Below, piece by piece: positions 1 through 8,031 of a DNA stretch of 64,000 bases. Origin of the DNA: CAIQJJ01 sp049325275. Lineage in GTDB: Bacteria; Chloroflexota; Anaerolineae; Anaerolineales; UBA4823. Location: NCBI GenBank assembly GCA_049325275.1, contig JBMOLU010000050.1, positions 62,001 through 126,000 of the forward strand. Reading direction: 5' to 3'. The notes under the pieces were generated by a model, which did not search any database, was not told the origin of the DNA, and was given only the letters and a program-made list of their open reading frames with translations. The position numbers and the translations under genes are program-made. How positions within the stretch are numbered: position 1 is the stretch's first letter; each line of letters starts with the position of its first letter.

Positions 1-819
1 ATCGAAGCCGGCCACGATGACGGTATCGCCCAGGCCCGCGGCATCGAGAGCCGCCTGGGCGCCCAGGGCCATGGTGTCGTTGCCGCAGATCACGCCCTTG
101 ATATCGGGGTTGGCTTGCAGCAGGCTCTCCATCACGTCGAAGGCTTCGGTCTGGCTCCAGTTGGCCGTCTGCTGGGCGACCATTTCCATGCCCGGCAGGG
201 CGTCCAGCACGTCGTGATAACCCTGCGAGCGGACGTGAGCGTTGGTGTCGGTGTCGCGCCCGGTCAGTTCGATGTACTTGCCTTCTTCGCCCATCAGGCG
301 GGCGAACTCCTCGGCCACCAGGGTTGCGCCCTGGTAGTTGTTGGAGACGATCTGGGAAACCGCCACACCTTCCTGGCTGATTTCGCGATCGATCAGGAAG
401 GATGGGACGCCGGCGTCCTTGGCTTTTTGGATCGCCGCAATGCTGGCGTCTGCCCCGGCATTGTCGAGGATGATCGCTTTGGCGCCCTGGGCAATGCAGC
501 TCTCGATCAACTCCAGTTCCTTGGTGGCATCGTCGTTGTGGACGAGCCGCAGCGTTTCATAACCCAGTTCTTCGGCTTTGTCGGCGGCAATCTGCTGCTC
601 CGAACCAAAGAAGGGATTCTCCACTCCCGGCACGATCACGCAAATCAGGCCGCCGCCGCTTGTGGCAGGGGGTTCTGTTGCGGGGGCAGTTGTGGGGGCA
701 GGCGCCTCTGTCGCCGGTACGGCCGTGGGCGCTTGTGTCGTGCTGGACTGGCAGGCGCTGAGCACCAGGCCGAGGATAGTCAGCAAACTCAAGAGAACGG
801 CAAACTTTTTGTTATACAT
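1..819 (-). CDS. Sugar ABC transporter substrate-binding lipoprotein (RbsB-like), 3' end cut by window
   Basis: This is the periplasmic-type solute-binding component of a ribose-class (CUT2) importer. It should capture a sugar outside the membrane and hand it to the permease encoded upstream. The visible 273 codons show a lipoprotein signal peptide with lipobox LSAC (Cys23). A low-complexity Thr/Ala/Pro linker of about 25 residues follows, then the type-1 periplasmic-binding fold (ICVIVPGVENPFF near the start; later NDTMALGAQAALDAAG, the usual C-terminal-lobe motif). A clear GAGGAG ribosome-binding site precedes the ATG at 819. It is last in the visible part of the 7651-to-1 operon, after transketolase, kinase and ABC genes. 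Substrate cannot be read from sequence; context suggests a pentose or related branched sugar. The C-terminus lies outside the window. Confidence 0.93.
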   Translation of the reverse strand, partial: MYNKKFAVLLSLLTILGLVLSACQSSTTQAPTAVPATEAPAPTTAPATEPPATSGGGLICVIVPGVENPFFGSEQQIAADKAEELGYETLRLVHNDDATKELELIESCIAQGAKAIILDNAGADASIAAIQKAKDAGVPSFLIDREISQEGVAVSQIVSNNYQGATLVAEEFARLMGEEGKYIELTGRDTDTNAHVRSQGYHDVLDALPGMEMVAQQTANWSQTEAFDVMESLLQANPDIKGVICGNDTMALGAQAALDAAGLGDTVIVAGFD

Positions 820-956
820 GGTCTTCTCCTCAGTGAGAGTATGTGAACAGAATATGTTGGAAAAAATTGGTTGGTAGGAGCGTGAATCTTGTTTTCTTAT
901 CTCATCATGCAGAAACTCCTTTCCACAGAACGACGTTCTCGATAAAGCCCAGGGAG

Positions 957-2039
957 CTACTCCATTTCTTGTTGTTTCTGAAGTGCAATTTGCTCCTGCA
1001 TGCGCGCCTGAACCTGGTCGATGATCACGGCCAGGACGATTACGGCGCCTTTGATCACTTTCTGCCAGAACGAGGAAACGCCCATCATATTCAGTCCATC
1101 GTTCAAAAAGCCGATCACAAAAGCGCCGATCAACGTCCCACCAATGCTGCCGCGCCCACCGGCCAGAGAAGTGCCGCCCAGCACCACGGCGGCAATGGCC
1201 GTCATTTCGGCCGTATCGCCGGTCATCGGGTGGGCGGCGACCAACTGCGAAGCCAGGATCAAGCCGACCAATGCCGAACAGAAGCCGCTGATGCTGTAAA
1301 CGATGACCTTGGTGCGGCCAACACGCACCCCCGAAAGCTCGGCGGCGCGTTCGTTTCCGCCGATGGCGTATACGTGCCGGCCAAAGGGCAGGCGGGTAAG
1401 CACAACGTAAGCCACGATCGTGGTGATCACCATCAGCCAAATCGAGTAGTTGATTCCCAGGAAGGTGCTTGCCCCCAGCATCTCGAAACCCGTATTGCCA
1501 TATTCAGGCCGCCCGACCAGGTTCGGAAAGGTGTAGCCATTGTTACGCAGCCCGGCGATGCCGCGTGCCACGTAAAACATCCCCAGTGTGGCGATGAAAG
1601 GGGCAACGTTATAGCGTGTGATGACAAAACCGGTAATCGTACCCATGAGCGTGCCTAGTGCCAGCGAGATGACGATAATCATCCAGGTATGGGGATAAAC
1701 GATGATGCCGAGCTGCGGCAAGTTGATCCCTTCGTTGATCAGCCCGCCTGCAATCATCGCAACCATTCCCACGATCGAACCAACCGACAGATCGATGCCG
1801 CCGGTCAGGATGACGAAAGTCATTCCGATTGCCAAAAATGCATTGATTGCCACGTGCTTCGACATAATGACCATGTTTTCGGCGGTCAGGAATGCCGGCG
1901 TCAAAGATGAAAAGACGACCATCACCAGGATGAGCGCAATAAAGGCCCTGCCGCGCAGCAGGAATTGCTGTACATCCGTTTTGGTAATACGGCGATTCTT
2001 TTTCACCGGCGCCGATTTGATATTAGTGCTCTGTTCCAT
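957..2039 (-). CDS. Sugar ABC transporter permease (RbsC-like)
   Basis: This is the inner-membrane permease of a CUT2 sugar importer, forming the channel with the ATPase encoded just upstream and the binding protein downstream. The 360 residues contain roughly ten hydrophobic segments. The family motif GGIDLSVGS lies in the first third and the ATPase-contacting GGTSLAGGRGSIGGT near the C-terminus. The ATG at 2039 is chosen because GGAGG lies 8 nt upstream. A longer in-frame start at 2075 would only add residues inside the end of the ATPase gene. The chosen start overlaps the ATPase gene by 17 bp, as expected for translational coupling. Confidence 0.94.
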   Translation of the reverse strand: MEQSTNIKSAPVKKNRRITKTDVQQFLLRGRAFIALILVMVVFSSLTPAFLTAENMVIMSKHVAINAFLAIGMTFVILTGGIDLSVGSIVGMVAMIAGGLINEGINLPQLGIIVYPHTWMIIVISLALGTLMGTITGFVITRYNVAPFIATLGMFYVARGIAGLRNNGYTFPNLVGRPEYGNTGFEMLGASTFLGINYSIWLMVITTIVAYVVLTRLPFGRHVYAIGGNERAAELSGVRVGRTKVIVYSISGFCSALVGLILASQLVAAHPMTGDTAEMTAIAAVVLGGTSLAGGRGSIGGTLIGAFVIGFLNDGLNMMGVSSFWQKVIKGAVIVLAVIIDQVQARMQEQIALQKQQEME

Positions 2040-3609
2040 TCCTGTTGCCTCCGTTTTTTGATGGGCCGTGGCCAACGGCCGAAGCCGCCACGAGCTTTTC
2101 TTCTGTAGCCTCTTGATGCGTAAATTCGCCCGTAATAGCGCCCTTGGACATGACCAGAATGCGGTCAGACATTGCCAGGATCTCCTTGAGTTCCGACGAA
2201 ACGAAGATCACGCCGTATTTTTGCGCCGCCAGGCGGTTCATAATCTCGAAAATTTCCGATTTAGCCCCTACGTCGATCCCGCGCGTCGGTTCATCAAGCA
2301 GCAGCACTTTGGGTTTGGTCAGCAGCCCCTTGGCCACCACCACTTTTTGCTGGTTGCCGCCGCTAAGCGCCGTGATCGGCTGCTGCGGGTTGGCCACGCG
2401 GATGGATAGTTCCTTGATTTGCTGTTGCGTGGCTTGCTTCTCCTGCTTGCGCGCCAGAAAGACGCCCTGAAGATAGTTTTTCAGGCTTGCCAGCAGCATG
2501 TTATCCATCACTGACAGCGGCTGCACCAGGCCGTACTGCTGGCGGTCTTCCGGCACCAGCACAAAGCCGGCCGCAATTCGTTCGGAAATGCTCGTGGCCT
2601 TCACGGGCCTGCCGGCCAGCCAAATATCTCCCGTTGCCTGCGGGCGCGCGCCTGCCAGGCAGTCCACCAGGTCTGAGCGGCCGGCTCCCATCAGGCCATA
2701 AAACCCGAGAATTTCCCCTTCTCGTAATTCGAAGGAAAGATGATCGAGCAGATAGCCGCCGCCTTTGCGAGGCAGGGTCAGGTTGCCCACCTTCAGCAGT
2801 GGATCGCCCAACGGCCGTTCTGTGCGGGTGAAAAGGGCGGCAGGGTTACGGCCCACCATTTTTTCGATCAACCACGAGACGTTGACGTTTTTGACCTCTT
2901 CTTCCGCCACCTTGCGGCCATCCCGCAGGATGGTGATGTGATCGCCGATTTGCAGGAGTTCTTCGAGTTTGTGCGAGATGTAGATGATGGCAACGCCGTG
3001 CGCTTTAAGCTCCCGGATGACGCGGAACAGCACTTCCACTTCGGCAGCGCTGAGGGCAGAAGTCGGTTCGTCCATGATCAAGATGCGCACATCCTGGGCG
3101 AGCGCTTTGGCAATTTCCACGATTTGCTGTTCACCGATGCGTAAATCGCCCAGGAGTTCGTCCGGATCGATTTTTTGTTCGAGTCTTTTCACCAGTTCGC
3201 GGGCGCGTTGTTTTTGTGATTTGTGCGCGATCAGGCCGTTGCGGATGGTTTCGCGCGCCAGGAAGATATTGTCGGCCACGCTGAGGTTGGCGCACAAATT
3301 CAATTCCTGGTAGATGATGCCGATCCCCAGGCGGGTGGCGTCGAGCGGGGAGTGCAGGTGGATTTCGCTTCCTTCGAGGAGAATTTTCCCGTGGGTAGGG
3401 CGTTCCACCCCGGCCAGGATTTTCATCAGCGTCGATTTCCCGGCGCCGTTTTCGCCGATCAGCACGTTGACCTTGCCCTGACGTACGTGGAAAGAGACGT
3501 TATCGAGGGCCACCGTGCCGGGGAAGACCTTGGTGATATTCTCGGCGCTCAGGATGATCGCATCGGGCGTGGCAGTCTGCGTCGCAGGAACAGGGATTGG
3601 GCCGGGCAT
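2023..3609 (-). CDS. Sugar ABC transporter ATP-binding protein, two NBDs (RbsA-like)
   Basis: This is the double-nucleotide-binding ATPase that powers the CUT2 importer. In 528 residues the first domain has Walker A GENGAGKST (residues 52-60) and Walker B LIMDEPTSALS. The second has the degenerate Walker A GLMGAGRSD, signature LSGGNQQK and Walker B LLLDEPTRGID. A degenerate second Walker A is normal for RbsA-type proteins. GGGAGAG precedes the ATG and lies in the end of the DUF2291 gene, 3 bp away. The sugar specificity is set by the binding protein and not by this subunit. Confidence 0.96.
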   Translation of the reverse strand: MPGPIPVPATQTATPDAIILSAENITKVFPGTVALDNVSFHVRQGKVNVLIGENGAGKSTLMKILAGVERPTHGKILLEGSEIHLHSPLDATRLGIGIIYQELNLCANLSVADNIFLARETIRNGLIAHKSQKQRARELVKRLEQKIDPDELLGDLRIGEQQIVEIAKALAQDVRILIMDEPTSALSAAEVEVLFRVIRELKAHGVAIIYISHKLEELLQIGDHITILRDGRKVAEEEVKNVNVSWLIEKMVGRNPAALFTRTERPLGDPLLKVGNLTLPRKGGGYLLDHLSFELREGEILGFYGLMGAGRSDLVDCLAGARPQATGDIWLAGRPVKATSISERIAAGFVLVPEDRQQYGLVQPLSVMDNMLLASLKNYLQGVFLARKQEKQATQQQIKELSIRVANPQQPITALSGGNQQKVVVAKGLLTKPKVLLLDEPTRGIDVGAKSEIFEIMNRLAAQKYGVIFVSSELKEILAMSDRILVMSKGAITGEFTHQEATEEKLVAASAVGHGPSKNGGNRNGTEH

Positions 3610-3612
3610 GGG

Positions 3613-4314
3613 TCACTCTCCCAACTGGATTTCAACCGGCACGATGCGAATTTCTTTGACATCGATTTGAACGAGGTTGAAGGTACGGATATTGAACGCA
3701 CCCTTGAACGTGATGGCCTTGCCCGTCAGGCTCGCCCGGTCTATGCCGCCGAGTACGGTAGAAAGAACGCGTTTGTTGATCTCCGCTCCCGCCTTGCCAT
3801 ATTCGGTCTGTTCCTTGAAGTCGCCAAAACTGATAAAGCCAACCGCGTCGCGCACCGAAGTTTCATCGCTGGGGATACGCGTGCCGATGTAGAGCAGCAC
3901 CTTGACCGGCCCGTCGTAGCCATCCAGTTTCACCTCTGCGGTTCCCAGGCTGGTCTCGGCGTTTACGCTGACGATCTTGCCGCTGCCTTGGACCATGTAA
4001 ACATGCGCCTCGCCAACGGTGATCAGGCCAAATTTCTTGGCAATCGTGACCAGGCTGTCCTTCGGTGCCGTTCCGCTGGCATCCACCTCAATTTCGGACA
4101 GAATCTTGGACAGTTCCACGGCTTTTTCGTTGAAGGTTGGCATCAGTTTCGCGTCCCAGATACCACTCACGTAAGCAACAGGATCGAAGGTTTCACTTTG
4201 GACGGCTTTTTCGGCGTCTTCGATGGTCACTACGGTGAAGCCGTAACGCCCCGCCAACGCCAGGAATGTGAAAACCGCCAGCGCGATGATGATTGAGGTT
4301 ATTTTTCGTGACAT
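3613..4314 (-). CDS. DUF2291 family membrane-anchored protein
   Basis: This 233-residue protein belongs to the DUF2291 family of predicted periplasmic lipoprotein-like proteins that often sit inside CUT2 sugar ABC operons; the molecular role is unknown. One N-terminal hydrophobic segment (SIIIALAVFTFLALA) is followed by the family-like FDPVAYVSGIWD and a soluble domain ending in VPVEIQLGE. There is no lipobox Cys, so the N-terminus is probably an uncleaved anchor. The ATG at 4314 is preferred because AAGGA lies 7 nt upstream. An extension to 4398 would overlap the kinase gene and lacks homology. It sits between the kinase and transporter genes, so it may assist the binding protein. Confidence 0.85.
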   Translation of the reverse strand: MSRKITSIIIALAVFTFLALAGRYGFTVVTIEDAEKAVQSETFDPVAYVSGIWDAKLMPTFNEKAVELSKILSEIEVDASGTAPKDSLVTIAKKFGLITVGEAHVYMVQGSGKIVSVNAETSLGTAEVKLDGYDGPVKVLLYIGTRIPSDETSVRDAVGFISFGDFKEQTEYGKAGAEINKRVLSTVLGGIDRASLTGKAITFKGAFNIRTFNLVQIDVKEIRIVPVEIQLGE

Positions 4315-4324
4315 ACCTTCATCC

Positions 4325-5827
4325 TTATTTGGGTTGATATAAAACTTGTTGCACGGCTTTTTGCCAGCCTGTAAACAGGGTGTTCGCGCGCGCCGCATCT
4401 ATCGAGGCCGTGTACTCGATGAAGCCCACCGGAAGTTTTTGCAAATCCTCCAAGGACGTGTAGACTTTCAGCCCAAGGCAGCCGTTAAAGACCGCGCCCA
4501 ATGCCGAAAGCTCGGGGTTCTGCGCCGCGCGCACCTTCAGTTGGTTCATATCCGCCACGAATTGCATCAAGAAAGCATTGCGCACAGCCCCGCCATCGGC
4601 GTGAACCATGGCGAGATTGACACCAGCATCTTCGCCCATCGCCTTGAGTACGTCTGTAACGATATAGCCAATCGATTCCAGGGCGGCGCGCGCCACATGG
4701 GCGCGGGTAGTGGATGGCGTCATTCCCAGGATGGCCGCGCGAGCATCCGCACGCCAGTAAGGGGCGCTGATGCCCACGAATGCAGGCACGAAATAAGTGC
4801 CACCGCTATCAGAAACCGAGCGTGCCAGTGTTTCTACTTCGTTTGGGTCGGCGATCAGTTGCAACTGATCCCGCAGCCAGGCGATGGTCGCCCCGGTAAA
4901 GTTGATGATGCCTTCGAAGGCGTAGGTTGGCTGCCCCTGCCAGACCCAGCCCAGCGCCGTCAGCGTGCCGTGCCCGGATAAACGCTTTTCGTGGCCGATG
5001 TTGAGCAGCACCGATGATCCTGTTCCGAAAGTTACCTTGGCGCTGCCCGGTGTAAAACAACGTTGGGCAAACAGGGCGGCCTGCGAATCGCCCATCACGC
5101 CGCAAATCGAGATACGCCGGTTAAGGCAGCCGTTCAGGTTGGTGTCGCCAAACCAGGCGGCGCTTTCGCGTACTTCTGGCAATTGGCTGGCCTCGACCCC
5201 GAAAACGTCGCACAGTTCCTGGCTCCAGGCCAGTTTTTCGATGTCATAAAAAAGCGTGCGTGAGGCGTTGGTGTGATCGGTGGCGTAAACCTGGCCGCCT
5301 GTCAGGCGATATATGAGATAGGTGTCTATCGTCCCGAACAAAGCCGATCCATCTTTCAGGCGGGCGCGCAAATCGGGACGGGCATCCAGCAGCCAGCGCA
5401 ATTTGCTGGCCGGGAAATAGGTATCCACCTTCAGCCCGGTTCGTTCGTGGACGGCAGCTTCGTGACCGGCATGAATCAGCCGTTGGCAAACCTCATCCCC
5501 ACGGCGGCACTGCCAGACGATGGTGTGGTACAGCGGCTGCCCGGTTTCCCGGTCGAATAGCACAAAGGTTTCGCGCTGGTTGCTGATGCTGAGCGCCAGC
5601 ACGTTGTGTAGTTCGTCGGCGTGGCGCAGCAACAATGTAGCCGCGGCGTGCAAAGTGTTGTTGAAAATTTCTTCAGCGTCGTGTTCTACCCAGCCCGGGC
5701 GTGGGTAAATCTGGCGGTGCGGGAGCGATTCCTGGTCCAAGAGATGGCCGTTTACGGAGAAAAGTAGCGCTTTCGTCGCCGAAGTGCTCTGGTCGATGGC
5801 GAGGAACAAATCGGTCTGTTGGTTCAT
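4325..5827 (-). CDS. FGGY-family carbohydrate kinase (candidate apulose/sugar kinase)
   Basis: This ATP-dependent sugar kinase of 500 residues has the FGGY-family N-terminal phosphate motif DQSTSATKALLF (about residues 12-23). Glycerol-kinase-like segments follow: SNQRETFVLFDRETG, GTIDTYLIYRLTGG and TDHTNASRTLFYDI. The C-terminal ATPase half carries FGTGSSVLLN and GGAVRNAFLMQFVADM. Glycerol kinase is possible on sequence alone. However, it starts in a 4-bp ATGA overlap with a split transketolase and lies in a sugar ABC operon, so it probably phosphorylates the ketose that the transketolase cleaves. In published D-apiose pathways an FGGY kinase makes apulose 4-phosphate for a two-subunit transketolase; this gene would fit that step. 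The specific substrate is inference. Confidence 0.85.
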   Translation of the reverse strand: MNQQTDLFLAIDQSTSATKALLFSVNGHLLDQESLPHRQIYPRPGWVEHDAEEIFNNTLHAAATLLLRHADELHNVLALSISNQRETFVLFDRETGQPLYHTIVWQCRRGDEVCQRLIHAGHEAAVHERTGLKVDTYFPASKLRWLLDARPDLRARLKDGSALFGTIDTYLIYRLTGGQVYATDHTNASRTLFYDIEKLAWSQELCDVFGVEASQLPEVRESAAWFGDTNLNGCLNRRISICGVMGDSQAALFAQRCFTPGSAKVTFGTGSSVLLNIGHEKRLSGHGTLTALGWVWQGQPTYAFEGIINFTGATIAWLRDQLQLIADPNEVETLARSVSDSGGTYFVPAFVGISAPYWRADARAAILGMTPSTTRAHVARAALESIGYIVTDVLKAMGEDAGVNLAMVHADGGAVRNAFLMQFVADMNQLKVRAAQNPELSALGAVFNGCLGLKVYTSLEDLQKLPVGFIEYTASIDAARANTLFTGWQKAVQQVLYQPK

Positions 5828-6795
5828 GCAATTTCCTTTTCGAATAGCTGCAAAGCTGTTTGCGCCAGGCCTTGCGCTGAAATTCCGTAATGGTTGAAAA
5901 TCTCAACCTGGCTACCGGTGACGGTGTGCTCATCGGGGATGCCGATGGTGCGCAGCGGGCGGAAGATCCCGGCTTGCATCAAAAAAGATGCCACCCGGCT
6001 GCCCAGCCCACCATGGATACTGTGCTCTTCGACCGTGATGACAGCCGCGGCGCGTTCGGCCGCTTCGGCGATCGCTTGCTCGTCGAAGGGGCGCAAACTG
6101 TGAACACTCAGCACACAACTCTTCAGGCCATAGGCAGTCAACATCTGGCTGGCAAAAAACGCCGGGGCAACGGCCTCGCCGGTGGCAAACCAGGCGATCT
6201 CGTACTGCGCTCGTTCGGGGGTGAGTTGAATGGCCTTGCCAATTTCGAAGTGCGTATCTGGGGCGTGCAAAACGGGCATCGCTTTTTTGCCAAAGCGGAT
6301 GTAAATGGGGCGGGGATGGTTTACGGCCGCACGAATGGCCTGCGTGGTTTCGAAATTATCGGCGGGGGCCACGATATCGATGTTGTGAATGGCTTGTAAG
6401 ACTGCGAAATCGTGCAGCGAATGGTGGGTGGTACCCAGGGCGCCGTAACTCACCCCGGCGCTGATACCAATCACCTTGACGGGGCGATCGGAGTAGGCCA
6501 CGTCGTTCTTGATCTGTTCCAGGGCACGCGCCGTCAGGAAACAGGCCGGCGAAACCGCGAACACCTTTTTTCCCATCGAAGCCAGTCCGGCAGAGATGCC
6601 CACCAGGTTCTGCTCTGCAATTCCGATTTCGACCAGCTGGTCGGGGTATTTTTCAGCAAACGGCGTCAACCGGCCAGAACCGCGCGAATCGCTGGTCGTG
6701 ACCAGAATGTCGCGATCGTTGGCTGCTAACTCGAGCAGTGTGCTGGCGAGAACATCCAGGTTTGCCATGCCGGTGATTATCTTATTCGAGTCCAT
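5824..6795 (-). CDS. Transketolase, C-terminal subunit (split type)
   Basis: This is the pyrimidine-binding plus C-terminal half of a two-subunit thiamine-diphosphate transketolase, 323 residues. The motif EIGIAEQNLVGISAGLASMGK carries the conserved Glu that activates the cofactor. SYGALGTTHHSLHDFAVL and the C-terminal VTVEEHSIHGGLGSRVA follow, as in transketolase/DXPS-like C-terminal subunits. It overlaps its partner N-terminal subunit gene by 14 bp and the kinase by 4 bp, so the three proteins are probably made together. The function in central pentose-phosphate metabolism is possible. The operon context favours a dedicated role on a phosphorylated sugar, such as apulose 4-phosphate. Confidence 0.93.
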   Translation of the reverse strand: MDSNKIITGMANLDVLASTLLELAANDRDILVTTSDSRGSGRLTPFAEKYPDQLVEIGIAEQNLVGISAGLASMGKKVFAVSPACFLTARALEQIKNDVAYSDRPVKVIGISAGVSYGALGTTHHSLHDFAVLQAIHNIDIVAPADNFETTQAIRAAVNHPRPIYIRFGKKAMPVLHAPDTHFEIGKAIQLTPERAQYEIAWFATGEAVAPAFFASQMLTAYGLKSCVLSVHSLRPFDEQAIAEAAERAAAVITVEEHSIHGGLGSRVASFLMQAGIFRPLRTIGIPDEHTVTGSQVEIFNHYGISAQGLAQTALQLFEKEIA

Positions 6796-7651
6796 CGATC
6801 GCCTCCAAGTCCTTTTCGGCCAGTCCTAATTCCCGCAACGCAATCTCGAATTCAGTTTCCGAAGGGACCTTGTGATGCCAGGGAATTTTGTCTTCGATAA
6901 AGCTGATCCCTTTGCCTTTCTTCGTGTGTGCAAGGACCAGATTGGGTTTACCCGGCTCGAACGGCAATTGTTCGAATAGATCGATCAGGGCAGGAATATC
7001 ATTGCCATCTACACAGCGAACGGCATAACCAAAAGCTTTGAACTTATCTTCCAGCGGCTCCAGCGCCATCACATCTTCCGTACGCCCGCTGATTTGCAGC
7101 GTGTTTCGATCCACGATGGCCACCAGGTTGTCCAGCTTGTAATGCGCCGCACTGATCGATGCCTCCCACACCGAGCCTTCGGCCAGCTCACCATCGCCCA
7201 TGATGGTGAAAATCCGGTTGCCGAGCCCATCTTTTTTGGCTGCCAGCGCCATGCCGACGGCCAGGGCCAAACCATGTCCCAGGGCGCCTGTGTTCTGTTC
7301 GATACCAGGAACGTCGCGCGTGGGATGTCCTGTAAAGTGGGAGCCGTATTTGCCAACGGTTTCCAATGCATCCCAGGGAAAGAACCCCTTATCTGCCAGC
7401 ACGGCGTACAGCGCTTCGACGGCGTGGCCCTTGCTGTGGATGTAGTGATCGCGGTGACTTTGAGCGAAATTGCGGGGAGTAATGTCCATGACGTGGTTGT
7501 ACAGCACATTCAGCAGGTCCACGCAGGAAAGACTCCCGCCGGTATGTCCAGCTTTTGCCGCATAAATCAACTTCAAGAGAGTCTTGCGATAAAGAAGTGA
7601 CTTTGTCTGGAGTTGGCGGTAGTGTTCGGGTGGGTATTGTTTCTCTGTCAT
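6782..7651 (-). CDS. Transketolase, N-terminal subunit (split type)
   Basis: This is the diphosphate-binding half of the split transketolase, 289 residues. It has KGHAVEALYAVLA with the conserved His region, GHPTRDVPGIEQNTGALGHGL, and the ThDP motif starting GDGELAEGSVWEA and ending in the Mg-binding Asn of VDRNTLQISG. The start is placed at 7651 (MTEKQ); a longer frame to 7807 would run through the promoter and operator palindromes. The ribosome-binding site is weak (AGAGAAAAC). It is first in the operon and probably transcribed from the promoter at 7701-7729. Confidence 0.93.
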   Translation of the reverse strand: MTEKQYPPEHYRQLQTKSLLYRKTLLKLIYAAKAGHTGGSLSCVDLLNVLYNHVMDITPRNFAQSHRDHYIHSKGHAVEALYAVLADKGFFPWDALETVGKYGSHFTGHPTRDVPGIEQNTGALGHGLALAVGMALAAKKDGLGNRIFTIMGDGELAEGSVWEASISAAHYKLDNLVAIVDRNTLQISGRTEDVMALEPLEDKFKAFGYAVRCVDGNDIPALIDLFEQLPFEPGKPNLVLAHTKKGKGISFIEDKIPWHHKVPSETEFEIALRELGLAEKDLEAIDGLE

Positions 7652-7661
7652 TGTTTTCTCT

Positions 7662-7749
7662 GAATAATTATTCGTGAATGTTATAAAATTCACTGCCATT
7701 ATCTTACAGGAAGTCTTTGAATAATTCAATGGTTTTTGAATATTTATTC
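7662..7749. promoter_or_regulatory. Promoter of the transketolase operon with three GAAT...ATTC palindromes
   Basis: On the minus strand a -35 TTGAAT (7724-7729) and -10 TAAGAT (7701-7706) are separated by 17 bp, giving a start near 7694 and a leader of about 43 nt. Three related AT-rich palindromes surround it: GAATAATTATTC at 7662-7673 (in the leader), GAATAATTC at 7719-7727 (over the -35) and GAATATTTATTC at 7738-7749 (upstream). The outer two are both followed by CGTG and lie 76 bp apart, about seven helical turns. This layout fits an operator set for a dimeric or looping regulator. Confidence 0.6.
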
Positions 7750-8031
7750 GTGGTTTTCTGGCGTTGTGAGGAAGGCGGTAATGCTTCAGGCTAGCAAGGT
7801 GCCGCAAGGACCCCGTTTAAGACTTCCGAAGTCTTCTCCGGCAGGCTGCTAGGAGTCGAATTTGTTGCGCCAGAAAAAGGCCGTCGGCGATATTCCGGTG
7901 TACTTCCTCGAGCAAAGTGGCAATCTGGTCGAGACGGGTTTGGAAAAACGCTGGCCGAACGGTTGGCGAAAGAGTAAACCGGCGCGAGTGGGAGTGTAGA
8001 TCGGCAAGGCGTTTCCTGACAGCGCTTTGTG
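7750..8031. other. Intergenic stretch with no recognised gene
   Basis: Between the transketolase promoter and the end of the glycoside hydrolase gene there is no convincing coding sequence. It contains one copy of a dispersed palindrome (7819-7852). The remaining bases (about 7860-8030) can be read open on the minus strand but match nothing I recognise and have no good start signal. Confidence 0.5.
7819..7852. repeat. Dispersed palindromic repeat, copy 1
   Basis: The core AAGACTTCCGAAGTCTT (7819-7835) is a hairpin of two 8-nt arms, followed by TCTCCGGCAGGCTGCT. Two further copies of this pattern lie at 13451-13493 and 13566-13593. It may act as a transcription terminator for the glycoside hydrolase gene on the minus strand, or be an extragenic repeat. 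Confidence 0.6.
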
